A stretch of 64,000 nucleotides of DNA from Lichenibacterium ramalinae (GTDB taxonomy: Bacteria; Pseudomonadota; Alphaproteobacteria; Rhizobiales; Beijerinckiaceae). Position numbers and translations under genes: made by a program. Under the pieces are notes generated by a model. It made no database searches and was not told the DNA's origin. It worked only from the letters and a program-made list of their open reading frames with translations. Where the stretch lies: contig NZ_QYBC01000016.1 of the NCBI RefSeq assembly GCF_004137085.1, positions 62,001 to 126,000 of the forward strand, read 5' to 3'. Within the stretch, counting starts at the first letter, position 1. Each line of letters begins with the position of its first letter. Positions 8,640 through 16,509 of the stretch are shown one piece after another.

Positions 8640-9262
8640 GCGGGTTTCAGCGCAGCCGGCCAAGCGGCGTAGGTTGGTACCACGACTTGCGGGGCTGGCA
8701 GCCGGTACACGAGCCTTGCATGAGGCCTGCTCGCATTGTCATGACGACGCCAGATCTCGACGATGATCTCGGCTTCACGGAACGAACAGGGGATCTTGCC
8801 ATCGAGCAGGTCATCCCGAAAGCGGGCGTTGACGCTTTCGAAATAGCCGGTTCCAAGGATAGCCTGGGCGCGATATGGGCGGTTCCAGCTCCGGCGACCG
8901 AGACCCACGTTTGTACGGCCTTGGCGATGAACTCCGGACCGTCGTCGGAGCGGACATGCTCCGGCACGCCGTGCAGATCGGACAGAGCGTCGATGACGTC
9001 AAAGCTTCTCTTCGTCGTCGCGGCGCCCCGCGTTGAGCGCTGCTGACCGAACGCTTGGCAGGCGCAGCGCTCGGAAATGTTCGGCACGTCACCGACACGG
9101 TCGATGCAAACGCGTCGGCGAGCGGGCTCGGGAGTTCCCCCGGGGACGCGTCCTGGAGGATCAGCTTGTCATGCGTGAGGTGCGCGATCGCCTCGCGCAG
9201 CCGGCTGTTCTCAATCCCCAGGTCCGTCCGCGATTGCCCTTTCCTTTCGGGAAATCCCGCAT
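8640..9262 (-). pseudogene. IS3-family transposase (OrfA end plus OrfB), frameshifted remnant
   Basis: Minus-strand translation in successive frames gives the OrfA end (ENSRLREAIAHLTHDKLILQ), the early OrfB block SERCACQAFGQQRSTRG, the integrase-core block GVPEHVRSDDGPEFIAKAVQ, and in another frame YFESVNARFRDDLLDGKIPC followed by WRRHDNASRPHARLVYR. These are the ordered parts of an IS3-family (rve-type) transposase, including the second Asp and the final Glu. At least two frameshifts separate the parts and the first catalytic Asp region is lost, so it is dead. Intact terminal inverted repeats were not found. Confidence 0.8.
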
Positions 9263-9276
9263 GCCTTCCCAGACCC

Positions 9277-10176
9277 TCAGCCCTCCGCCAAAGCCGCAAC
9301 AGCCGCCGCGACGGCCTCCGGGTCGAGGTGGTGCAGCATGTGGCCGGCGCCGGGCAGGAGGTCGAACCGGGCGCCCGGGATGACGGCCGCCGCCAGGGCC
9401 CCCTGGGTGAAGGTGTTGACCACGATGTCGGCGCCCCCGCACAGGATGCGGACCGGCACGGCGCAGCGCCCGTAGGCGAGGGCGCTGCGGGACAGGTCGC
9501 CCCAGAGCGCGGCGGCATTCTCCGCCTCGGTGACGATCTGCTCGGGACGGCCCGCGCGGGCGAAGGGGAAGGACGCGGCGAAGCGCGCCGGCATGGCCTG
9601 GGGCAGGAACATGGCCCGCCACAGGGCCGGCAGCAGCACGGGATCGGTCGTGGCGCCAAGGATCCGGGACAGGAGTTCCCCCGGGCCCGGGATCGCCCGC
9701 GGCCCGAACAGCGCCTGTTCGAGCCGCGGCTCGGGAAAGCAGATCGGCGCCAGCGCCACGACGCCGGCGACCTCCGCCGGATGGTCCATCCCATAGGCCA
9801 GCGCCACGGCGGCCCCGAAGGAATGGCCGCACAGGAGCGGACGCGACAGGCCGAGCGCGCGGACGGCGGCGCGCAGCGTGGCGGCCTGGGACCAGAGCGA
9901 GGCGTCGACCCCGCGCCGGTGGTCGCTCCAGCCGTGTCCGGGCCGGTCGAAGGCGATGCAGTGGAAACGTTCCGCGAGCGCCCCCATCGGGCCGAGCCGC
10001 ATGTCGTCGGCCGTCATCAGCGTGCCGTGGATCAGCACGAGGTCGGGGCCGGCGCCCGCCTCGACGTAGGCGATGCGCCGCCGGTCGGCTGTGACGACGA
10101 AGCGCCGGTCCGCGCCGGGAGCGTGATCCGGCTCCGGCGCGGCGGCGGCGGGACGTCGAAACGGCACCACGGTCAC
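9277..10176 (-). CDS. Alpha/beta-fold hydrolase
   Basis: 299 residues. Core motifs are LVLIHGTLM (oxyanion-hole region), FDRPGHGWSD, the nucleophile elbow GHSFGAA, an acidic residue in ILCGGADIVV and the catalytic His in GAGHMLHH, so the Ser-Asp-His triad appears complete. There is no signal peptide, so it is cytoplasmic. The family includes esterases, haloperoxidase-like enzymes and lactonases, and the substrate cannot be told. It ends just beside the IS3 remnant, and an 84-base gap separates it from the SDR gene on the same strand. Confidence 0.85.
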   Translation of the reverse strand: MTVVPFRRPAAAAPEPDHAPGADRRFVVTADRRRIAYVEAGAGPDLVLIHGTLMTADDMRLGPMGALAERFHCIAFDRPGHGWSDHRRGVDASLWSQAATLRAAVRALGLSRPLLCGHSFGAAVALAYGMDHPAEVAGVVALAPICFPEPRLEQALFGPRAIPGPGELLSRILGATTDPVLLPALWRAMFLPQAMPARFAASFPFARAGRPEQIVTEAENAAALWGDLSRSALAYGRCAVPVRILCGGADIVVNTFTQGALAAAVIPGARFDLLPGAGHMLHHLDPEAVAAAVAALAEG

Positions 10177-10260
10177 GTCAGCGCCTGTCCCGACGGCTCT
10201 CGGATCGGAGCTGGAGCCAGGCCGTCGACGACGGAAGCGCTCCGGCCGGTGCCACCCCGG

Positions 10261-11259
10261 TCAGCGCCGACGCCCCAGCAGCAGCGCGGCCGCCAGCGTC
10301 GCGCCCGTCGCCAGCACCGTCGTGGTGACGGGGTTCAGCCCGGCCCGCGTGTAGGTGCTGGTCCGCATGACGTAACCGGGATAGTCGCCGCGCGTCCGCC
10401 CGGCGCCCTTGGGCGCATGCAGGGCGCCCTCGGGATCGCGCGGCTTCTCGCGGCGCTGCTCGAAGGCCGACACGACCGGCGCCAGCAGGTCGTAGGCGTT
10501 CGGCGCCAGCGCCTTGAAGTCGGACAGGGCCTTGCCGGCGCCGCCCACGTAGATCTCGCGGCGGGGATGCACGACGGCATGCAGAATGGCTTCCGCCACC
10601 TCCTCCGGCCGGTAGATGGGCGGCGGCAGGCTGGGCTCGTGGTCCATGTAGTTGCGGGCGCGCTGGGGCAGCGGCGTGTCGATCGAGGTCGGCTTGATCA
10701 GCGTGACGCCGACCGGGACGTCGTCCTGCAGGAGTTCCATGCGCAGGGCGTCGGTGAAGCCCTTCACGGCGTGTTTCGACGCGCAGTACATGCCCTGGAG
10801 CGGGAAGGCGAGGTCGGAGGCGACGCTGCCGACGTTGACCAGGGCGCCGCCCTTGTCGCGCAGATGGGCGACCGCCACGAGCGAGCCGTTGACGGTGCCC
10901 CAGAAGTTGGTCCGCATCAGGCGTTCGTGGTCCTCTTCGGACACCTGCCAAAGCTTGCCGTAGATGGTGAGCCCGGCCACGTTGACCCAGGCGTCGAACC
11001 CCCCGAAGGCTTCGGCGGCGCGCCGGGCCACGCCGTCGAGCGCCTCCCGGTCGCCCACGTCGGCGACGACGTGGATCGCCCGCCCGGCGCCGCCGGCATC
11101 GATGCGGGCCTGTTCGGCGGCGAGGGCGGCTTCGTCGCGCGCCACCATGACGACGCGCGCGCCGCGCTCGACCGCCATGCGGACCGTCGCCAGGCCGATG
11201 CCGCTCGACGCACCGGTGATGACGATCGTCTGGGCCTTCAAGGGTTTCAGGGGTGGCAT
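10261..11259 (-). CDS. Short-chain dehydrogenase/reductase with C-terminal membrane segment
   Basis: 332 residues from the ATG at 11259; longer upstream readings lie opposite the transporter gene. The N-terminal nucleotide-binding motif is TGASSGIG, and the catalytic block has Ser in NVGSVASD and the Y-x3-K motif in MYCASKH. The classical SDR core covers about residues 1-250. A further tail of about 80 residues ends in one hydrophobic segment (VLATGATLAAALLL) and an Arg-rich end, suggesting membrane anchoring. NAD(P)-dependent oxidoreductase of unknown substrate. It is divergent from the antiporter gene at 11317. Confidence 0.9.
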   Translation of the reverse strand: MPPLKPLKAQTIVITGASSGIGLATVRMAVERGARVVMVARDEAALAAEQARIDAGGAGRAIHVVADVGDREALDGVARRAAEAFGGFDAWVNVAGLTIYGKLWQVSEEDHERLMRTNFWGTVNGSLVAVAHLRDKGGALVNVGSVASDLAFPLQGMYCASKHAVKGFTDALRMELLQDDVPVGVTLIKPTSIDTPLPQRARNYMDHEPSLPPPIYRPEEVAEAILHAVVHPRREIYVGGAGKALSDFKALAPNAYDLLAPVVSAFEQRREKPRDPEGALHAPKGAGRTRGDYPGYVMRTSTYTRAGLNPVTTTVLATGATLAAALLLGRRR

Positions 11260-11316
11260 CGCGTCCGTATCCCGTGCTGCGCCACCGGATGAGCGCCGTC
11301 GGGGCCACAACGGCCG

Positions 11317-12708
11317 ATGACGGGAAGCGGCGATGCGTCCTATCGGCACGCGCCCGGTCGGCGACGGCTGGCAAGCGGATTGCATGCGATTTCGCACCTC
11401 ACCCCCCGTAACGGAACCGCGACATTGACCACCACGATCCTCGCTCGAGACCGCACAGCCCCGGGGGCGACCCGCTGGGTACAGCTCGGTCTCGGCCTGC
11501 TCTGCATGATGACGGTGTCGAGTCCCCAATATGTTTGGGCGTTGTTCACCAAGCCCATGACGGCGGCCTTCGGCGCCCAGGCCGCCGCCCTTCAGGTCAC
11601 CATCACGATCCTCATCGTCCTGCAGACGTTCTTCTCGCCCTTCCAGGGCTACCTGGTGCAGCGCTTCGGGCCGGCGCTGCTGATCGGGCTCGGCGCCGCC
11701 CTCACGGGCCTGAGCTGGGTGCTCGCCTCCTTCGCCACCTCGCTGGCGGCCCTCTACCTCACCTACGGCCTCATCGGCGGCCTCGGGACCGGCATCGTCT
11801 ACGTGGGCGTGGTCGGGTTGGTGATGGGCTGGTTCCCGGACCGGCGCGGTTTCGCCGCCGGCATCGTGGCGGCCGGCTACGGCATGGGGGCGATCGTCAC
11901 GACCTTCCCGATCGCCGACACGCTGGCGCGTGACGGCCTGCGGACGGCGCTGTTCAGGTTCGGGCTGGTCTTCGCGGTCGTCGGCGTCCTGGCGGCGGCC
12001 GGGCTCAGGCGGCCGCCCGTCGCGGAGGCGGCCCCGGCCGCGAGCCTGTCGGGTGTCCGCGACGTCGCCACCGCCGCCATGCTGCGCCATCCCGTCTTCT
12101 GGCTCATGTTCGTCATGATGGCGCTGATGTCGACGACGGGCCTGATGGTGACGACGCAGATGGGCTTCTTCGCCGCCGACTTCGGCGTCACGGGCGCCAC
12201 GGTGCTGGGACTGGCGGCGCTGCCCCTGGCCCTGACCATCGACCGGTTCTGCAACGGGCTGACGCGTCCCGTCTTCGGCGCCATCTCGGACCGGATCGGC
12301 CGCGAGAACACGATGTTCATCGCCTTCCTGCTCGAAGCCCTCGCCATGACGGCCTGGCTGCTGACCCGCGGCGACCCCGTCCTGTTCGTGCTGCTGTCGG
12401 GCGTGGTGTTCCTCGGCTGGGGCGAGATCTTCTCGCTCTTCCCCTCGACGCTCACCGACACGTTCGGCACCCGCCACGCCACGACCAACTACGGCTGCCT
12501 TTATATCGCGCAGGGCGTCGGCTCCGTGCTGGGCGGTCCCATGGCGTCGCTGCTCCACGACGGCACCGGCTCCTGGACCGCCGTCTTCACCGTCGCCATC
12601 TGCGCCGACGTCGCGACGGCCCTGCTGGCCATCGCGCTGCTGAAGCCGCTCCGCCGCCGCATGGCGGGCGGGGCATCCGAGCGATCGGCCCCGCTCCCGG
12701 CCCGCTGA
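11317..12708 (+). CDS. MFS transporter, oxalate/formate antiporter-like
   Basis: Up to 463 residues; the first 36 or so look non-conserved, and a TTG at 11426 may be the true start. About 12 membrane segments follow. The start of TM1 (WVQLGLGLLCMM), PQYVWALFTKPM, the MFS loop GLGTGIVYVG...GWFPDRRGFAAG and the second-half loop RPVFGAISDRIGREN match the OxlT oxalate:formate antiporter group. These exchange external oxalate for formate across the inner membrane. A putative oxalate decarboxylase is encoded about 45 kb away (57896-59077), so oxalate use by this strain is plausible. Substrate assignment rests on family resemblance only. Confidence 0.8.
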   Translation: MTGSGDASYRHAPGRRRLASGLHAISHLTPRNGTATLTTTILARDRTAPGATRWVQLGLGLLCMMTVSSPQYVWALFTKPMTAAFGAQAAALQVTITILIVLQTFFSPFQGYLVQRFGPALLIGLGAALTGLSWVLASFATSLAALYLTYGLIGGLGTGIVYVGVVGLVMGWFPDRRGFAAGIVAAGYGMGAIVTTFPIADTLARDGLRTALFRFGLVFAVVGVLAAAGLRRPPVAEAAPAASLSGVRDVATAAMLRHPVFWLMFVMMALMSTTGLMVTTQMGFFAADFGVTGATVLGLAALPLALTIDRFCNGLTRPVFGAISDRIGRENTMFIAFLLEALAMTAWLLTRGDPVLFVLLSGVVFLGWGEIFSLFPSTLTDTFGTRHATTNYGCLYIAQGVGSVLGGPMASLLHDGTGSWTAVFTVAICADVATALLAIALLKPLRRRMAGGASERSAPLPAR

Positions 12709-13064
12709 ACCGGCCCGGCAGAGCCCGACGCCAGGGCCTGCCGGCTCCCGAACCCCGCCCGCCGCCTACCGCCGAAGGCGGCGCGCGGGGCGCGGCCCCG
12801 AGCCGCGCGGCCGTGGCGAGCCGTCAGCGTTTGGGGATGCATCGAACCTGGGCCTGAGCGCCGTCTGAGAACATCGGAGAACTCCGCTTCGGTTTCGAAG
12901 AACCGGGCACCCGTTCACAGGCCCTCGGCCCGCATCCACCCGGCCCGACACCGGAGCCGGCCCGCCTCTCATGGGTGCCTTACAATCGACATCGGACGGC
13001 GATCTGTGCACCATGGCATTCGAACACGCCTGGACGGGCGCCGTAGCGGACTCTCTGGACGATC
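12709..13064 (+). other. 356-base interval before the polysaccharide export locus
   Basis: Between the antiporter stop and the GSCFA gene start I see no convincing gene. It is GC-rich and has imperfect stem-loops after 12709 but no U-tract. The promoter of the downstream export operon probably lies here; no clear -35/-10 boxes could be assigned. Confidence 0.4.
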
Positions 13065-14207
13065 ATGGTTGAAGGGCGCCACCACCCCTACAAGGACCAG
13101 CCCGCCCGCGCCTTCTGGCGCCGCAGCGTCGAGGGTGTCCATCCGCTGGAGATCGGCGGCTGGTACCGCCGCAAGTTCTCCTTGGAGGGACGCCGCCTCG
13201 CCACCGGCGGCAGCTGCTTCGCCCAGCACATCGGCCGCGAGATGAAGCGCCGCGGCGCCGACTACCTCGACGTCGAGCCGGCGCCGGGCTTCCTGCCGCC
13301 CGCCATGCACCTCGACCACGGCTACGGCATCTATTCGGCCCGCTACGGCAACCTCTACACGTCGCGCCAGCTGCTGCAGCTGCTGCAGCGCGCCGCCGGC
13401 GAGATCGCGCCGGCCGACCGGGCCTGGGAGCGGGACGGCGGCTACGTCGACCCCTTCCGCCCCAACATCGAGCCGGGCCCGGTCGGCACGGCCGACGAGG
13501 TCGAGGCGCTGCGCCGCCACCACCTGTCGCGCGTCGTGGCGCTGTTCGAGCAGACCGACGCCTTCGTGTTCACGCTCGGCATGACCGAGACCTGGATGGC
13601 ACGGCAGGACGGCACGGTGTTCCCGGTGGCGCCCGGCACCGCCGGCGGCATCTGGGACGAGGCCCGCTACCGCTTTCTCAACCTCACCTATCCGGAGGTC
13701 GTGGCGGACCTCGAAGAGGTGATCGCCCGGCTGCGGGCCATCAACGGCGACATGCACTTCATCTTCACGGTGAGCCCCGTCTCCATCATGGCGACCGCGA
13801 CGCCGGACCATGTGGTGGTGGCCAACACCCATTCGAAGTCGATCCTGCGCGCCGCGGCCGGTGCCCTCGCCGAGCGCTACCCCTTCGTGGACTACTTCCC
13901 GGGCTACGAGATCACCACCTCGCCGCCGATGCGCGCCATGTTCTACGACACCGACATGCGCACCGTGGCGTCGGCCGGCGTGCGCCACGTCATGGAGCAG
14001 TTCTTCGCCGAACACGCCCCGGTCGACCGGCGCGCCGCCGCGGGACGCGTCAAGGTGGGCGCCCCCGCGCGCCACGACGCGGGCGCGGCCCCCGGCGGCG
14101 CGGCCCCGGCGGCCCCCGGCCCGGACGGGAGCGAGCCGGCGCCGGCCGGCGATGCCGAGCGCCTGCTCTGCGACGAGGAACTGGCCTCGGTCTTCGGGCG
14201 CTACTGA
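13065..14207 (+). CDS. GSCFA domain protein
   Basis: 380 residues. The signature GGSCFAQHIG lies at about residue 47, and FTLGMTETW plus the end block FYDTDMRTVASAGVRHV follow. GSCFA proteins belong to the SGNH/PC-esterase superfamily and are usually encoded in bacterial surface polysaccharide loci, where O-acyl transfer or removal is suspected. The last 50 residues are Ala/Pro-rich linker plus a short conserved-looking tail (CDEELASVFGRY). It is the first gene of a compact operon; its TGA overlaps the next ATG (ATGA). Confidence 0.9.
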   Translation: MVEGRHHPYKDQPARAFWRRSVEGVHPLEIGGWYRRKFSLEGRRLATGGSCFAQHIGREMKRRGADYLDVEPAPGFLPPAMHLDHGYGIYSARYGNLYTSRQLLQLLQRAAGEIAPADRAWERDGGYVDPFRPNIEPGPVGTADEVEALRRHHLSRVVALFEQTDAFVFTLGMTETWMARQDGTVFPVAPGTAGGIWDEARYRFLNLTYPEVVADLEEVIARLRAINGDMHFIFTVSPVSIMATATPDHVVVANTHSKSILRAAAGALAERYPFVDYFPGYEITTSPPMRAMFYDTDMRTVASAGVRHVMEQFFAEHAPVDRRAAAGRVKVGAPARHDAGAAPGGAAPAAPGPDGSEPAPAGDAERLLCDEELASVFGRY

Positions 14208-14968
14208 TGACCGACGTCCTGGTCTTCGGCGACAGCCACACGGCGGCCCTGCGCCGGGGGCAGAGCGCCATCGAGACCGACGGGCGCTGGCCCGACGGCC
14301 TCCGGCTCGACGTGCGCCCGCTCGGCGGCGGGCACCTCGCCACCGTCCCGTTCTTCGCCGACCGCGGCAGCCACGCCGACGTCACCCTGCCGGAATACCG
14401 GCGCCAGTTCGCCCGCCTGCCCCGCGAGGAGGACCCCGAGGCGATGGTCTACGGCGTGTCGGCCCTGCTGCATCCCGTGAGGGTGTGGCGCCATTCCGAC
14501 TGGCAGGGCTTCGCGCCGGCCGACCTCGCGGCACCGCCGGCCGACACCGCGCCGGTGTCGAGCGGCACCATCCGCCGGCTCGCCCTCGACGACCAGGGTC
14601 CCATGCTGGGCCTCGTGGCGCTGCTGCGGCGGCTCGGGCGGCGCGTCTTCGCCATCGAGGCCCCGCGCCCCTTCCGCCACCATCCCGCGCTGCGCCGCAT
14701 CCCGGCGGAGGTCGTGATGCGCGTCGACCGGATCTATCGCGACGCCATCCGGGCCGAGCTCGACGGGCTCGGGGTCGCCGTGGTGGGGGTCCCCGATCGG
14801 TGCCTCGACGGCGACGGCTTCACGCTGGAAGCCCTCGGCCAGACCGCGGACCCCCACCACGGCAACGAGGCCTACGGGACCATCATGATGACGGAGGTCC
14901 TGGCCCATCTCGCCGGCGACGTCACCCGCCCGCCATCGGCGCATCACCGAGGGACAGAGAATCCATGA
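14207..14968 (+). CDS. SGNH-hydrolase-like protein
   Basis: 253 residues beginning MTDVLVFGDSHTAALR. The GDSHT block carries the Ser of an SGNH-type nucleophile site. Near the end, ADPHHGNEAYG has the D-x-x-H arrangement expected for the catalytic Asp/His pair. There is no signal peptide. It is translationally coupled on both sides by 4-base overlaps with the GSCFA gene and the methyltransferase gene. It probably modifies acyl groups on the exported glycan or a precursor; the substrate is unknown. Confidence 0.75.
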   Translation: MTDVLVFGDSHTAALRRGQSAIETDGRWPDGLRLDVRPLGGGHLATVPFFADRGSHADVTLPEYRRQFARLPREEDPEAMVYGVSALLHPVRVWRHSDWQGFAPADLAAPPADTAPVSSGTIRRLALDDQGPMLGLVALLRRLGRRVFAIEAPRPFRHHPALRRIPAEVVMRVDRIYRDAIRAELDGLGVAVVGVPDRCLDGDGFTLEALGQTADPHHGNEAYGTIMMTEVLAHLAGDVTRPPSAHHRGTENP

Positions 14969-15570
14969 GCCTGGTCGAGACCCAACCCGAGCCGAAGGCC
15001 GGCCTGCGCGCCAAGATCGTCGACGAATTCGCGACGCTGTTCCAGACGCACGACATCACCGGCCCCGTGCTGGAGATCGCCGGCGGCGGGCGCGAGGGCG
15101 CCATCGCCCAGGCGCCCTTCCTCAAGGGCATGGAGCGCCACGTCGTCGTCGCCGGCGACGGCGGGGAAGCGGGGGGCGTGCACTTCCACAAGGGCAATGC
15201 CAACGACCTCACGCCGCTGTTCGACGACGCCTGCTTCTCGGCCGTCATCTGGGACCGCGCGCTGGAGCGCGACGCCCGCTTCTGGCTGACCGTGGCGGAG
15301 ATCCGCCGCGTGCTGTCGCCGGGCGGCACCCTGGTGGTGTGCACGCGCGGCTTCGGCAAGACCAACAAGTTCGGCGTGAAGGTGGTGGGGGCCAGCGGCA
15401 ACGCCATCCCGTTCCTCACCGCCACGGCCGCGGTCTCGGCCGCCGGGGGCGACCACGTCCGGTTCAGCCCGCAGGGGCTGCGCCGCATGGTGCTCGACGG
15501 CTTCGACGTGAAGGAGCTGCGCTCGGTCTTCATGACGCCCCACCTCTTCGCCGTGGCGCAGAAGGCGTGA
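14965..15570 (+). CDS. SAM-dependent methyltransferase-like protein
   Basis: 201 residues; the start is set by a GAGGGA ribosome site and ATGA coupling. The N-terminal block VLEIAGGGREGAIA resembles motif I (E/DxGxGxG) of class I methyltransferases. VIWDRALERD and the post-motif block RRVLSPGGTLVVCT follow. The protein is small, and motif I has an extra Gly rather than the strict spacing. It sits inside the export locus, so it may methylate a sugar or act in a regulatory way. Family assignment is good; activity is inferred. Confidence 0.75.
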   Translation: MSLVETQPEPKAGLRAKIVDEFATLFQTHDITGPVLEIAGGGREGAIAQAPFLKGMERHVVVAGDGGEAGGVHFHKGNANDLTPLFDDACFSAVIWDRALERDARFWLTVAEIRRVLSPGGTLVVCTRGFGKTNKFGVKVVGASGNAIPFLTATAAVSAAGGDHVRFSPQGLRRMVLDGFDVKELRSVFMTPHLFAVAQKA

Positions 15571-16478
15571 GACCGGCCGCCGCCCTGCTGCCGGCCCTCG
15601 TGCCGGCTTTCGTGGCGGCGGTCTCGGCGCCGGGCGGCGGCGCCGCGGCGGCGACCTATGCCGACCTGCACTACGGGCCGGCGCAGCTGCAGAGCCTCGA
15701 CCTCCACGTGCCCGAGGGGGGCGGCCCCGCGCCCGTCGTGGTGTTCTTCCACGGCGGCGCCTTCGTGGGCGGCGACAAGCATCCCTGCGCGCCCCAGCTC
15801 GTCGCGATGCTGGCGGCCCGGCACATCGCCTTCGCCTGCGCCGACTACCGCCTCGCCCCCGACGCGCCCTACCCGGCGCCGATGCGCGACGGTGCCCGCG
15901 CCGTGCAGTGGCTGCGGGCCCACGCGGCCGACTACGGCCTCGACCCGGCCCGCGTCGGCGTGATGGGGATGTCGGCGGGCGCCGGCATCGCCCTCTGGGT
16001 GGCGTTCCGCCCGGACCTCGCCGAGCCCGGGGCGGCCGACCCGGTGCTGCGCCAGTCGACCGCGGTCTCGGCCGTCGTGACCGGCAACGCCCAGGCCACC
16101 TACGACCCGGCCGACATCAGGAGCCGGCTGCACACCGACCGGCTGCCGCGCTGGCTCGCGCAGTTCTACGGCGCCGGCTCGCCCGCGGAACTCGACGCCC
16201 CCCGGTTCCGGGGCCCGGAGGCCGAGGCCTCGCCCATCGCCAACCTGCATGCGGGCGGCCCCCCGGTCTTCAGCTACTACGGCCACGCGCCCGAGGCCCT
16301 GCCGCCGGGCAGCGCCCCGGCCGACTACATCCACAGCCCCGCCCAGGGCGACATCCTCGCCGAGGTGGCGCGGGAACGCGGCGCCGCCCTGACGCTGCGG
16401 ACCGCCGCCGACACCGGCGGCTGGCGGGGGTTCCTCGCCGAGGCCGTCGCCTTCTTCGCCGGCGCCCTCGGCCGGTGA
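15567..16478 (+). CDS. Exported alpha/beta hydrolase (esterase, BD-FAE/HSL type)
   Basis: 303 residues from GTG at 15567, which overlaps the previous TGA (GTGA). The first 33 residues form a signal peptide rich in Ala/Leu/Val. The oxyanion-hole motif FFHGGAFVGGD and the nucleophile elbow GMSAGAG identify the carbohydrate-esterase-like branch of the alpha/beta hydrolases. Where the C-terminal catalytic His (usually HGF/HxF) is expected, the sequence reads TADTGGWRGFL, so the His seems missing or displaced. It is probably periplasmic and may act on the exported polysaccharide; it could be catalytically impaired. Confidence 0.8.
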   Translation: MRPAAALLPALVPAFVAAVSAPGGGAAAATYADLHYGPAQLQSLDLHVPEGGGPAPVVVFFHGGAFVGGDKHPCAPQLVAMLAARHIAFACADYRLAPDAPYPAPMRDGARAVQWLRAHAADYGLDPARVGVMGMSAGAGIALWVAFRPDLAEPGAADPVLRQSTAVSAVVTGNAQATYDPADIRSRLHTDRLPRWLAQFYGAGSPAELDAPRFRGPEAEASPIANLHAGGPPVFSYYGHAPEALPPGSAPADYIHSPAQGDILAEVARERGAALTLRTAADTGGWRGFLAEAVAFFAGALGR

Positions 16479-16509
16479 AGCTGGCGCCGCCGCACCGGAG
16501 CGTACCGGC

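Noticed and set aside
9055-11292. Plus-strand frame of about 745 codons opposite the hydrolase and SDR genes
   Set aside because: The minus-strand genes have full catalytic motifs; this frame has none.
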